64,000 nucleotides of DNA. It comes from Beta vulgaris subsp. vulgaris. Taxonomy: Eukaryota > Streptophyta > Magnoliopsida > Caryophyllales > Amaranthaceae. Below, piece by piece: positions 43,582 through 55,600 of the stretch. The stretch covers positions 15,586,650 to 15,650,649 of the forward strand of contig NC_079207.1 in assembly GCF_026745355.1 (NCBI RefSeq). The letters run 5' to 3'. The translations under genes and the position numbers were made by a program. Positions within the stretch are counted from its first letter, which is position 1. Every line of letters starts with the position of its first letter. The notes beneath the pieces were generated by a model. The model was not told the DNA's origin, ran no database searches, and saw only the letters and a list, made by a program, of their open reading frames with translations.

Positions 43582-44597
43582 CTCGTGTTTATCTATCTTC
43601 TCATTATACAAGTCCTTTTTTTTCTATCTATATTTTTAATCACACATTTTTTTAACCAATATAATAATATCTTGACTTAATAATTAAGATTAAGATAATG
43701 TGAATAATAGATCACATAGTTTGAATCTTTCGTCTCAAAACATTGTTGCCCATCCAAAGCAAGTTTATTGGATGAGAACGGTGACATGATATGAAGGATG
43801 GAGGAATGAGGATAAATAAAGAAAATGCCTAAAAGAGAAACGGTAGAGCTAAAGAAAAAGGTGATAGCTGAGTTGCTAGTGAAGACGACGCGTGGCATAA
43901 GCGGCCTCGGTTCGCTGCAATCTGTACTTTTGCAATCAGCCTGTCTCATCTTTCATGTCATCATGTGTTAGTGTTTCGAACGCCTTTTGCTTCTCTCCAT
44001 TTAAAGCATTCTTACTTCTTAGCAAGTTAAGTAGCAACCATGCTGCTAACTTAGCATTTGTCAGTTGTCACCACCACCAGACCAAACATATACTCCACTC
44101 ATCAACTTGACAAAAATAGGACGAAAAAAGCCAAAAAAGAAAATTACACACCTTGAATTTTCATTGATTGGCTTAGGATTCATATTTTATTCTAAATTTA
44201 AGCTTACGTTTTTTAGTACTTTCTCAATTTTTTTTAAAAAATTTACTCACTTTTCTTTCTACAATAATAAGAATTCTAATAAGCGAATAATTCTCAGATA
44301 TGTTTCGGTAATACTTCATCTGTTTCATATTACTCGCTATACTTCTCAATTCACGGACTTTTAGGTGATTTTTGAAGAAGAAAGAGGTAGAGAGTAAAAA
44401 GAAAAGAGATCCATGCGAGAGGAGAGAGATAAAGAGAGTTTATTGTCCAAAAAGAAAGTGTAGCAAGTAATGTGAAACTTCCCACAATGAAAAGTGTAGC
44501 GAGTATTATGTTTTAATTACGAAAGTATAATGTTTTGATCACATTAGGTCTCCTAATTATTGAAGTGTGATGTCATTGATCATAAATTATATATATA
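43582..44597. other. Intergenic stretch with a possible decayed MITE
   Basis: No gene supported. Minus-strand ORF 43677-43949 has no motif. At 44320-44500 TATTACTCGCTATACTT and AAGTGTAGCGAGTATTA face each other, which may be a decayed MITE. Confidence 0.45.
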
Positions 44598-44626
44598 CTA
44601 GCCTTCATATGCACGCGATGCGTGCG
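44598..44626 (-). mobile_element. Helitron 3' terminus
   Basis: On the minus strand the hairpin GCACGCATCGCGTGC (44611-44625) is followed by 9 bases and CTAG (44598-44601), then T. This is the canonical Helitron 3' end. The body should lie to the right, but I found no convincing 5' TC end nearby. The hairpin matches that of the Helitron at 62901. Confidence 0.7.
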
Positions 44627-45669
44627 TTAATTTTAAAATTTATTATTCTCTTAGATACTCCATTCGTACTTTATTTATGATTAAACTTAAATGTGAAAAA
44701 TTAACAGTTAGATGAATTTAGATATATTAATTCTCTAATGTTAAAAAACAAAAAGGTTGTAAGTGATTGTTGACATTAATTTTTTGTGAATGAATATTGA
44801 ACAGAAAGAACAAAAATAATGAGTTGGTTTAACTGAATTAAAGAGTATCAAAGATAGTGAATGTTCAGACTTTTCATGTGCACGTTATGTATGCTCTCTT
44901 TTTTTATAAGGTATAAGTATTTTGTCCATTTAATTTTTGATTGTATTATTTGATGCATATACCATTTTAAACTTGTTTTAAATGGCAAGTTGGAATGAGA
45001 ATTTTTAAATGATTTGCTTTTGTAATTTTTTTCATTCCATTAGTTAGATTATTAAGGGTATTTTAGTCACTTCAAAAGAGGACACCACACCTCCTCCCTT
45101 GACTTACAAAGTGCTGATTAGATATTGAAAAAAAGAGATATTAAGCAAAAGTATAATCAAAAGCTAAAGAAATGGTAGATTAGAAATTAGGTGATTTGAT
45201 TAGTTAATTTTATCGAGACTCTCTGACACGAAATTGACAAACACTTTTTTTTGTGAGGATTAGGAAGGACATGTGTTAGTCAATCTATCTAACTTAGTTT
45301 ATTAGAGAGAAAGACAGAGAATCATTTTTCACCAAATTTCCGAAAGGAATTGCTAACAATTATCTAAAAATTCTTAGCAATTAGCTAAATTGCATAAGTG
45401 CTTGTGTTAGTGTGAGAACTTGGCTTTGCCAAGTCAATTTGTTCTTTAGAGCTAATTTGTTAAGCAAAGAAGGGTGAAGCTACACTACGATACGTGTGGA
45501 AAAAAAGGAGATATTAGACGTGCCAAAATAAGAAATAGCATTTGGCTAACAATATAGAATTATTGGTTTAAAATAGAGTTAGTTAGAGAAATATAAGTCA
45601 CACTCTTAACCAATTTCCAGCTTAGATCGCATTAGTCATAACCATACAAGTTGGGATCTCGTAAGTTTG
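44627..45669. other. AT-rich stretch, perhaps Helitron body
   Basis: Lies on the body side of the Helitron 3' terminus. No coding region or 5' end recognised. Confidence 0.4.
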
Positions 45670-45920
45670 TAAGAGCATTGCCAATAGTGATAGGTTTGAT
45701 CACCAAATTTCCCTACTTATTCATGTTTTGATCATTTCATGAACAAATGTATCACCTCCACTCCACTCATGAACAAAAAAATTTATCAAACTCCACTTTA
45801 TCTCTCCTACTTTTCACTACCCCACCTCAACTTTCTCTCTCCTATTTCTCTTTCCTACTTCAATTAATAATATAATTTACATGTTAAAAATAAAAATGAA
45901 TCATCTCATGATTACTTAAA

Positions 45921-46797
45921 GAGAACGTATTGTGTCGGACTCGTCCGACCATAATCTTTGGTCGGACGACTTTCAGGTGGTTCCAATTTGTTTTCAGTCA
46001 GTCTTAATTTTTTTTCAGGTAGTCTTCATTTTTTTCAGGTAGTCTTCATTTTTTTTCAGTTAGTCCATTATTTCTTTTAGTTGGCCCATTATTTCTTTCA
46101 GTTGGTCCATTTTTTGTTTCAGTTGGTCCATTATTTGTTTAAGTTGATATACATATTACGAAACAAAGTCCAACTGAAAGAAAACAAAGTCCAACTGAAA
46201 GAAAACAAAGTCCAACTGAAAGAAAACAAAGCACTAACCTCTGCTTTCTCTCATTTTCTCCTTCTTCCTCATTATTAAACAACAAGCTGAGATAGAATTT
46301 GTAGGAAAGAGAGAAGGAGAATTTTATTCACTGAATCATCTGAATCTCACAGCAAGCTGAGAAATATATGCAGAGAGTAACTCCATTTCTTCTTTTTCTT
46401 ATGAAGGACCTCACATTCACATTACATTCTGAAGAATAAACCCATCTCTTTTTCTTCTTCTTCTTGATAGTTCCATCTTCCTTCGCCCCATTTTCTTCTG
46501 CAGCAATATGCGCTTCTCTTTCTTCTCAGATCTGGCATCTCCATGATCTTCTTCCATGTCTTCATCTTTCTTCTTCTCCATGTTTTCTCTTTTAACTTTC
46601 GATGTCGGATGCTATGAAGGACCTCACATTCAGCCATGAAACTCTTAGAAGCTCCGTGACTGTGAAGATTAAATATCTTGATGGCAACTATTGATCCAGC
46701 CATGAAACATACTTTTAAAAATAGCCCGCGCGTTTTGATGGGCTCAGCCCGTCCGACGGAAGGTATTGGGTCAGACGGTCTGACCCAATACTTTCAC
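45921..46797. mobile_element. Pack-MULE 3 with captured LRR-kinase fragment
   Basis: 877 bp, same family as 14818 and 18553. A perfect 9-bp target duplication TTACTTAAA lies at 45912-45920 and 46798-46806. TIRs GAGAACGTATTGTGTCGGAC and, mirrored, GTGAAAGTATTGGGTCAGAC. Subterminal array 45970-46230: TTTCAGTTGGTCCATTATTT units, then three AACAAAGTCCAACTGAAAGA units. The right half carries captured kinase sequence. No transposase. Confidence 0.92.
46596..46703 (-). pseudogene. Captured LRR receptor-like kinase fragment
   Basis: Reads SIVAIKIFNLHSHGASKSFM then AECEVLHSIRHRKL. This is kinase subdomains II-III of EFR/Xa21-type LRR receptor kinases: VAIK holds the ATP-anchoring Lys, and the Glu of AECE is in helix C. 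The similarity stops at RHRKL, where a Lys/Arg/Glu-rich run begins, so only about 35 codons are captured. Confidence 0.78.
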
Positions 46798-47278
46798 TTA
46801 CTTAAAATTATAATAATTAATTACCAAAAATTAATTATCATTATTGGACATTAGTAAAATATATCAATATGAATTTTGGTATTTTTAGAGAGAGAAAGGT
46901 GAGAATGAGAAGTGTTTTTTTTGTTCTGAAATATATCAATATGGGTATCATTTTATAGAGGAGAAAAAAAATATGAATTTTGGTATTTTTTTTTGAAATA
47001 GGAATTTTCTGGGAAATTCCGTGGAAATTTCCACAAAATTTCCCATTAATACACTGCAGCAGCCACGTGGCAGCTTGCCACTGGCTGGCTGTGTGTAACA
47101 TTACTCTTTTTCTTAAATTTACACGGTTCATGAGGTGATGAGTTTGTTCACCATGTGAACAATGACATATTTTGTCATTTGGTTATGAATTTTATGTCAC
47201 CAATGAAATTCGTGTTTTTTTTCAATTCAAATTTTCTGATTTTGGTGATGGGTTTGATCACCATTGAGATTGCTCTAA

Positions 47279-47628
47279 GTTGTAACCCACACCAAATTTC
47301 TAAACTTCTCTTTGGTCCAAATTAAGATCGGCAAATAACATCCATTCTGATTGTGAGGCCTTGGCCGAGCAAATGGTTCGTGGATCGGTGGATGCCCAAG
47401 GGGCTAAGATAATATGATTAATATCTGGACATTTGGATCTTCCTTTTTTTTCCGAATCAAAATTAATTTAGTTACTACTCTTTTTGAAAATTATATGAAA
47501 TTACTTGTGTTTTATGCCATTTTAAGATGTCAAAAAAGAAAATTTGGTTCTTCAGGTTCCCACTTCTATATTAGGTAATTGGCAACTTGTAAAACGTAAT
47601 TGAATTTATAGAGGCAAATAGTTCAATA
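47279..47628. other. Spacer, nothing recognised
   Basis: No gene or repeat border seen. Confidence 0.5.
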
Positions 47629-47631
47629 TAA

Positions 47632-47826
47632 GGGTCTGTTCTTCACAACTTATTTTCAGTTCAGTTTAGTTCAGTTCAGTTCCGTTCAGCTCAATTCAGT
47701 CCAGTTCAGTCCAATTCAGTTCAGTTTCCTGAATAATACCTTTACTCTCACATATTACTATTCATTTCAATTCAGTCAATTCAATTCATTTCAATTCAAC
47801 TATTTTACGTCAAAGAGAGCAGACCC
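47632..47826. mobile_element. Tourist-like MITE of GAACT family
   Basis: 195 bp, TIRs GGGTCTGTTCTTCACAACTT and, mirrored, GGGTCTGCTCTCTTTGACGT, TAA target duplications at 47629-47631 and 47827-47829. The interior TTCAGTTCAG repeats match 36479-36677 in the opposite sense. Confidence 0.88.
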
Positions 47827-47829
47827 TAA

Positions 47830-49622
47830 CTCATCATCACATCCTACATATTCTTTCAAAATTTTCATTTGCATAAGCTTTTATAGTTGTATTAGAGATA
47901 CAAAATTTCCAGAAAGAAAGTTAAACAGAAACAACCTCTGATATGTAATGGAATTTTCAACAAAATATTATTGTGGGTTGTAGAGGATATAGCTAGGAGC
48001 TAGGACTATTTACCTCTATAATGCTGTCTTTGTTAAGTTTATTTACGTTTTACAAATATGCAAATACTTGCGACATCCAGACAGGCGTATTAACGTGTAT
48101 TATTCCTCAAAGATGGCCTAAAATACAAAGTTACCTCATAAATTTTTTATATTTAATACTTCTACCATTTTGCTGACATACTTCACTTTGAATTTTTTTT
48201 AGGGAAGTTTGGCATATTTCTTTTTACTAATACTATATTTAAAGAAATTTGTATGGTAAAATGTTATAACTCTGTCTAGCTCGAGGTGTACTTCTAAGTA
48301 ACAACTTCTTTTAGTAAATTTCACCAGTCAATTGTTAGATATATTAATGGTGAAAAATGTGTGTTAGCAAATATAACAGGTCAAATTGTAGAAGTAAAAA
48401 GAAGTCAAATTCGTAGAAGTAAAAAGTAGTAGAGGGAGTATTACATGACTATTACCATATAAAATATATTACTAAATTTTCTTTGCAATGAGATCAAGAC
48501 TAACTAAAAATGAATACTCCACTATAATTTTAACATGTGCATAGATGCTATCCAAATATAATATTATTCGCATATTTTGTGTTTGTTTGTTTCCGTTCTT
48601 TCTTTTTTATCTTTCTCTTATAACATGCGACATGCTTTCTATCTAACTCTTAAATTTTTATTATTTATTGTGCAACTTTAATTCTTAAGCGTAATGTGGA
48701 AAAAAAATAGAATATTATTAATCAATTAATCTATAAGTTCATTAGGTAGACTGCTAACTTGCTTTTTTCAAGTGAAACCTTGTAAACTTGGATCATAAAT
48801 TGTGAGCAATGTATAATAATAAAATATAGTGATGTATTGATGTGAATCTTATCAAATGCGTCTTAATAATCAAGGACGACGGAAACAATAACCACTTTCA
48901 ACCATCATACCAACTCCAACTGTTCCTTGGTTCACTTGGATTGCAGAGGCTTTCTCCTCAAAGGCTAACATATGACACAACTTGTTAGAGGAAGTACTAT
49001 ATATAAAGACTTAATGAGGTTTTGTTATTTTGGGTTCAACTCAATTGAAATATATATGTAGAACAAATTAGCTAAACTAAAATAAATTGAACTAAACTAA
49101 AATTATGCCCAAAAGAATACGAAATTTCTCTACTTGCATTAGAGATTGCTTTATATGAAGTGCTGTAATTTTTTTAGTCATCTTAGTTCTTAGTTTTTCC
49201 GATATTTCATACCAGAACAACGAAAGAAATAGGAGGGAGGTGGGAAAACAATACTGTTAGTTCTTAGTTATATGCCTTGAATCTGGGCTAAGAAGACGAG
49301 TCGTTTGCTCGCCCGGTCAATTAGACAGTCTTGCCCGACTGTGCGTCTAGAATGGCCCGACCGGGGGGTGTCCAACCGAGTTGGGTTTATCTTCGTGGAA
49401 ATTTCGGATCTCGTTCCCGATCAGGCGACGAAGTTTAACGCGGATTTTTTGCGGGTTATGATATATTTTAACCCTATGTCATTAGTGTATAATCAATTAT
49501 GTAATTATGGAATTACTCGAGATCAATAAAGATTTTTTCTCGTCCGCCTGTGGATGTAGCTAACACATTGTTGGTCCACATTAAATCTGTGTGTGATTTT
49601 CTTGCTTTTACATTTGTAATCT
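47830..49622. other. Long intergenic stretch without a supported gene
   Basis: AT-rich. A less AT-rich block at 49290-49440 contains an ORF (49305-49529) with the piece FIFVEISDLVPDQATKF. I recognise no family, so I leave it unassigned. It could be a captured fragment. Confidence 0.45.
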
Positions 49623-49790
49623 CACTACTACAAAAGGCATACATTGGGGACGCTCTTTCCTCGACGCTTAATTTCAGTACGAGTATTTTATAAGTTAGTA
49701 ATCAAATAGAAAACATTAGTGTTAGTGCTCTTTAAGAACGATTTATACGTTATGTAGTCGTAACTTATTTAACGTTCTCGTGACTAATTT
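49623..49790 (+). mobile_element. Truncated CACTA terminus
   Basis: CACTACTACAAAAGGCATAC is a typical CACTA (CMC) end, followed by GACGC-containing subterminal sequence. No partner end is seen to the right, so the element is truncated or its middle was deleted. The inner limit is approximate. Confidence 0.55.
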
Positions 49791-49795
49791 ATGGT

Positions 49796-49874
<79 letters not shown>
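49796..49874. repeat. (AT)n microsatellite
   Basis: Nearly pure AT repeat, about 79 bases, with one TATATTATATA interruption. Confidence 0.95.
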
Positions 49875-49877
<3 letters not shown>

Positions 49878-50212
49878 TTCATAGGAATCTTTTATATACT
49901 TGTTCATAAACATAATTTGAAATCAAATTAAAAGTATTATTTATCCTGTAGTCATATTACTATATTATAAGCTTATTAATAGTTGCATTCATGAGAGTGA
50001 GTTACTTATTAAAATTATAAGTGACTATGTAAGGAAAGTACCTACTACAAACATTCATTGCCTAATTACCCATAAATTATTATCATTAATCTAATGACCA
50101 CTAATATATTATGATACTTATGAATTAAATATAAACTCATTTCGCAAACTAAAATGTTCCTAGTATTTCATTAAAAAGATTCAAATTATAAAGACTAGAA
50201 GGTAATTAGCTT
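49875..50212. other. AT-rich spacer, nothing recognised
   Basis: Between the microsatellite and the copia 2 target duplication. No gene seen. Confidence 0.5.
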
Positions 50213-50217
50213 AACAT

Positions 50218-50427
50218 TGTTATGTAATAATTATGTATGGAATAATGATAGGTGGATGTCCAACCTTTTGCATTACCTAACCTTTGACATCCCCTCGTGA
50301 CTTTTCGCATTACGTACCTTCTCCCATTATGTGTATATATATATATGTGTACCCCATGAGGTGAATAAGATAACCTTCTCTATCATCTTTCTTCTCAATA
50401 CTCTATAATACTCTCAATTTTATAACA
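50218..50427 (+). repeat. Copia 2 left LTR
   Basis: 210 bp. It starts TGTTATGTAATAATTATG and ends TTTTATAACA, and contains TGTGTATATATATATATG (TATA-like) before a CT-rich stretch. Confidence 0.93.
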
Positions 50428-50440
50428 CGTTATCAGCACC
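50428..50440 (+). promoter_or_regulatory. Copia 2 primer-binding site, variant
   Basis: CGTTATCAGCACC follows the left LTR. It resembles the iMet site TGGTATCAGAGC with mismatches and is the usual form in this group of plant copia elements. Confidence 0.6.
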
Positions 50441-51426
50441 ATTGTCTAGTTAGAGCTATTCGTTTTGCTCGATCAGTGTTACTCAGTAATTATAACTAGC
50501 TGCAAAAGGTACGCTATATTTCCGATCAAATTTTCGATTGAAATTCGGATGGTTGTTGTCTCCTATCTGCTTGTTGTTCTTTATATTTATCCAAATATTA
50601 AGTTTATCAAGCTCATTATCATGGCGACTACATGATTGTTTCAATTTCTGTTTAATTGTTTGATGAAACCATACGTGTTTAAAATTTAGACTAATTACGA
50701 GAATGTTTGTTATTCTTATAATCGTAAGATGAAAAAACAAATTGACTATTGAGTTCTTATATTAATCACGACCCTTTCAATCATACAAGATTATTGATTA
50801 TTGTCCAATTTGTGCTTGATTGCGTTTTCTTGATTGGTGGTTTCTACACCTTTTAATCATCAAGTCTTTGTGCTCGGTTATATTTAATTTCGTGTTGCTA
50901 TGATCTGGGTAGCATTTTAACTTAAAAGCACCCGTTTTTGGCATAATTAAGTGTAATAAGTGAAACTCCTTATGATAGCAAGCAAGGATTTGTTTATTAC
51001 AAGTCTATGAATGAAAACAATTGGAACATATACAGAGCTAAATGTCAGAGCTAAATAGTCATAAGTTCTTAGAGCTTTGCAACTCACTGACTCAGAGCTA
51101 AATGTCATGAAATCCATGAATGCTACTCTTTGACTGTTACTAATTTACTTATATCAGTTTATCCTTTTCTACATTAGTAGTTTCTATCATCATACTATTA
51201 AAGTCCAGAGAACATGTATTTTATTCTACTTTATCTTTAAATGGTTGGAGTGTTTGTGCGCTGCTACAATATTGTATGTTTAAATTCTATTACTAATCTC
51301 AACCATAATTGTAATTGGGTATTAGTGAGTAGGTTTGATTCATTAATAGTGGTTTTCCATATAGTATATGTTTATTGGATCCTATTTAATTTCATCTTGC
51401 AATAATATTATTTTGTATAGTGAATT
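50441..51426 (+). other. Copia 2 untranslated leader
   Basis: About 1 kb of AT-rich sequence between the primer site and the gag ATG. No ORF of note. Confidence 0.6.
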
Positions 51427-52452
51427 ATGTCAAATCTTGCGAAACTTGAATTTGTGGCTCTTGATATTACTGGAAAGAACTATTTATCATGGATATTAGA
51501 TGCTGAAATCCATTTGGCTGCAAAGGGTCTTGGTAATACTATCAAGGCCGGAAATAATGAATCGGATCAAGATAAGGCCAAAGCTATGATATTCCTTCGC
51601 CATCACCTTCATGAGGCTCTAAAGAATGAATATTTAACTGTTAAAGACCCAGAGGTGCTTTGGAGTAATTTAAAGGAAAGATATGACCACCAGAAAACTG
51701 TGATACTTCCCTCAGCTCGTTATGAATGGCTAAATTTAAGACTGCAAGATTATAAATCTATTAGTGACTACAACTCAGCCATGTTCAGAATAACCTCTAA
51801 ACTGAAACTATGTGGGGAAAAAATAACTGATGATGAGATGTTGGAAAAGACTTACACCACCTTTCATAAAGATAACCTCCTTCTAAGCAAACAATATCAT
51901 GAAAAGGGTTTCCAGAAATACTCTGAACTCATATCTTGTCTACTTGTGGCTGAACAAAATGATGAGCTATTATTAAAAAACCACGAGTTACGACCTACTG
52001 GTTCTGCACCATTCCCTGAAGCGAATGCTGCATCCCATGATGGAAAGACAATACATAATAAAGACCATGCCAGTAGCAGGGGTCAAGGTCGTGGTAGAGG
52101 TCGTGGCGGTGGAAGAGGATATAGGTCGAGGTGGTTATGGACCTAGTGGAGGTCGAGGTGGTTACTCCAAGAACTCCTATTCTCACCAGAAGTGGGACAA
52201 TAAAAATGGTACGAAACACGAGAAGGATAATGCGACCAATGTGTGCTATCGTTGTGGAGGAAACGGTCACTAGTCTCGTGTATGTCGTACCCCAAAACAT
52301 CTTATTGATCTCTACCAGCAATCATTGAAGCAAAAAGGAAAGAAGGTAGAGACAAATCTTGTGTTCGAGGATGGTGAAGGTGATTTTGATCATGACAATG
52401 CAACGCACTTGGAAGTTGCTGATTTCTTCACCACCCCCGAAGGGAATAATTG
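51427..52452 (+). pseudogene. Copia 2 gag with zinc knuckle, broken
   Basis: ATG at 51427 opens MSNLAKLEFVALDITGKNYL and runs 239 codons through the UBN2 gag region (AMIFLRHHLHEALK, LWSNLKERYDHQ, SARYEWLNLRLQDYKSISDY) to a Gly/Arg-rich tail. The frame then shifts. The knuckle CYRCGGNGH follows at about 52243, where TAG replaces the next residue before SRVC. The tail TPKHLIDLYQQSLKQK...LEVADFF ends near 52452. Gag packages element RNA. Confidence 0.9.
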
Positions 52453-52686
52453 AGATTTGAGAGACATGAACTTTGATCTTTTATGAATAAAACTCTAATA
52501 GTTTACGTTTATTAATCTATTTGCATTATGGACTTTACTATCATCTTTTGACATCAATTTATGACTTTATGGACTTTGTTTGGTTTAAACTTCTCAATAA
52601 GTTTTTTTATTATTAGTTTGTGATTTTATTTTATTTTATTTGAAGATCATGAGTACTCAAGCTCAATTAGCATTAAGAGTGAAGAT
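52453..52686 (+). other. AT-rich gag-pol spacer of copia 2
   Basis: About 235 bases very rich in T with several stops, lying exactly between the gag end and the protease start (MCLADSATTHTIL). It could be an intron-like or translation-control segment, or decayed coding sequence. Confidence 0.5.
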
Positions 52687-55600
52687 ATGTGCTTAGCAGA
52701 CAGTGCCACTACTCATACTATACTTAAAAGCAAGAGATATTTTTCTCAATTGATAATGAAAAGCATAAGTGTGAGTACTATATCTGGTAGTACAAAAATT
52801 ATTGAAGGCTCCGGAAGAGCAAATATATTAATGCCTATGGGAACAAAATTTGAAATTGTTGATGCATTATACTCCCCTAAGTCTCAAAGGAATTTATTGA
52901 GCTTTAAAGACATCCGTCATAACGGATATCATATTGAGACAATAAATGAAGGGAATGATGAATATCTTCAAATCACAAGCATATCCCAAGGCACCAAAAA
53001 TGTTTTAGAGAAATTGCCTGCATTATCTACTGATTGTACTACACAACGATAAGTGCAATTGAAGCACATTCTATACTAAACCAGAAGTTTACTGATGACT
53101 TTACAATTTGGCATGACCGGTTAGGCCATCCCGGTTCTGTGATGATGCGAAAAATCATTGAAAATTCATGTGGACATTCTTTGAAGAGCCAGCAGATTCT
53201 TCAAAGTCATTCTTGTGCTGCTTGCTCACAAGGCAAGTTAATTATTCGGCCATCACCAGCCAAGATAAATTATGAATCTATTAATTTCTTAGAGCGTATA
53301 CAAGGAGATATTTGTGGGCCAATACACCCACCATGTGTACCATTTAGATATTTTATGGTTTTAATTGATGCATCCACTAGATGGTCACATGTATCATTGT
53401 TATCAACTCGTAACATGACGTTTGCGAGACTACTTGCCCAATTGATCAGATTACAGGCACATTTTCCAGATTATCCCATCAAGACTATTCGTCTTGACAA
53501 TGCTGGTGAATTTACTTCTGAGGCCTTTTATAATTATTGCATGTCAATTGGAATAAGTGTTGAACTCCTGTAGCGCATGTTCACACACAAAATGGTCTTG
53601 CAGAGTCATTATTAAGCGACTTCAGTTCATTGCTAGACCATTGCTCATGAAATCTAAACTTCCCATTTCTGCTTGGGGACATGCCATATTACATGCAGCA
53701 CACTCATTCGCATGAGGCCAACAAGTCATCATAAGTTCTCCCCATCACAATTGGTTTTGGGTCAGGAACCAAATATCTCCCATCTAAGAATTTTTGGATG
53801 TGCTGTATATGTTTCCAATTGCTCCACCACATCATACTAAGATGGGTCCTCAAAGGAGGTTAGGAATATATGTTGGGTATGAATCCCCATCAATAATCAA
53901 ATATTTAGAGCCGACAACAAGGGATCTGTTCACGGCTCGTTTTGCAGATTGTCACTTTAACGAGTCGGTTTTCCCAATATTAGGGGGAGAAAACAAACAG
54001 CTGGTAAAGGAAATCAGTTGGAATGAATTATCATTATCTCATCTTGATCCTCGTACTAGACAATGTGAAATAGAAGTTCAAAAGATAATTCATTTACAGA
54101 ACTTAGCAAATCAACTGCCAGATGCATTCTCTGACCCAAATAGAGTGACTAAGTCACATATACCAGCTGTGAATGCTCCTATAAAAATTGATGTCCCAGA
54201 AGGACAACATCAAGTTGCTAATGATTCAAAACCACGCTTAAAACGTGGTAGACCAGTTGGTTCCAAAGATAAGAATCCTCGAAAAAGAAAAGGAGCAACA
54301 ATTGACAATGGCCAATTTGAGGATCTGACACATTCTGGTGGATCTCCAGAAGAGATCGTGGACATAACAAAGAATATTATTCCAGAAGAAATTCAGGTAC
54401 CTGAAAATGAAGAGATCTCAACAAATTATGTCATATCTGGAATAACATGGAACCGAAATAAAATCGACGTCGATAATGTTTTTGTATATAATATAGCACT
54501 TGATGATGAATGATGAAGAGGATCAAGAACCAAGATCCATGGATCAGTGTAGACAAAGAGATGATTGCCAAAATGGAAAGAAGCAATGATGCAGAATTAA
54601 AATCTCTGGCAAAGAGAGAAGTGTTTGGACCAGTAGTCGCACACCTGCAGGTGTTAAACCAGTGGGATATAAATGGGTCTTTGTGCGCAAGAGGAATGAA
54701 AAGGGCGAAATTGTAAGATATAAAGCACGTTTAGTTGCACAAGGATTTTCACAAAGACCTGGGATTGATTATGAGGAGACCTACTCCCCTGTGGTGGATG
54801 CGACTACTTTTAGATTCTTGATCAGTCTGGCAGTAAGAGAAGGACTTGATTTACGCTTATTAGATGTAGTCACAGCTTATTTATATGGCCCACTGGATAA
54901 TGAGATATATATGAGACTTCCGGAAGGATTTAGGTTGCCAGAAGCAGCAAGTTCAGGATCTCGAGGACAATATTCTATTAAATTGAATAGATCCCTGTAT
55001 GGTTTGAAACAATCTGGGCGCATGTGGTACAATCGCCTTAGTGAATATTTGTTGAAAGAAAATTATAAGAATGACCCTATTAACCCATGCATTTTTATAA
55101 AGAGATTTGGGTCAGGTTTTGTCATTGTTGCTGTATATGTTGACGATCTAAATATCATCGGAACTCCGGAAGAGATTTCGGTGACAATAGAATACTTGAA
55201 GAGGAATTTGAGATGAAAGACCTTGGAAAAACAAAATTTTGTCTAGGACTGCAAATTGAGCACCTGAAAGATGGAATCCTTGTGCATCAAACATCATACA
55301 CAGACAAGGTGCTTAAGAGATTTTATATGGATAAAGCACATCCGTTGACCAGTCCGATGGTAGTTAGATCACTTGATGTAAATAATGATCCATTTGTCCT
55401 CGGGAAAGTAATGAGGACATCCTTGGTCCTGATTACCATATCTAAGTGCAATAGGAGCACTGATGTACCTTGCTAGTCATACACGGCCTGACATATCATT
55501 TTCTGTTAATTTATTAGCAAGGTTTAGCTCATGCTCTACCCGAAGGCATTGGAATGGAATTAAGCACATATTTCGTTACCTCCAAGGTACAAAGGATAAG

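Larger units (their letters stand above)
45673..47275. mobile_element. Tourist-like MITE split by Pack-MULE 3
   Basis: TIRs GAGCATTGCCAATAGTGATA and, mirrored, GAGCAATCTCAATGGTGATC, with TAA target duplications at 45670-45672 and 47276-47278. Without the 877-bp Pack-MULE and its duplication it is about 717 bp. Both arms contain TTTGATCACC and CATGAACAAATG-like sequence. Confidence 0.82.

Noticed and set aside
43677..43949. 90-codon minus-strand ORF
   Set aside because: No motif and no coding-like composition in its second half.
49305..49529. ORF in a GC-richer block
   Set aside because: No recognisable family or splice context, so kept only as a possible captured fragment in the spacer note.
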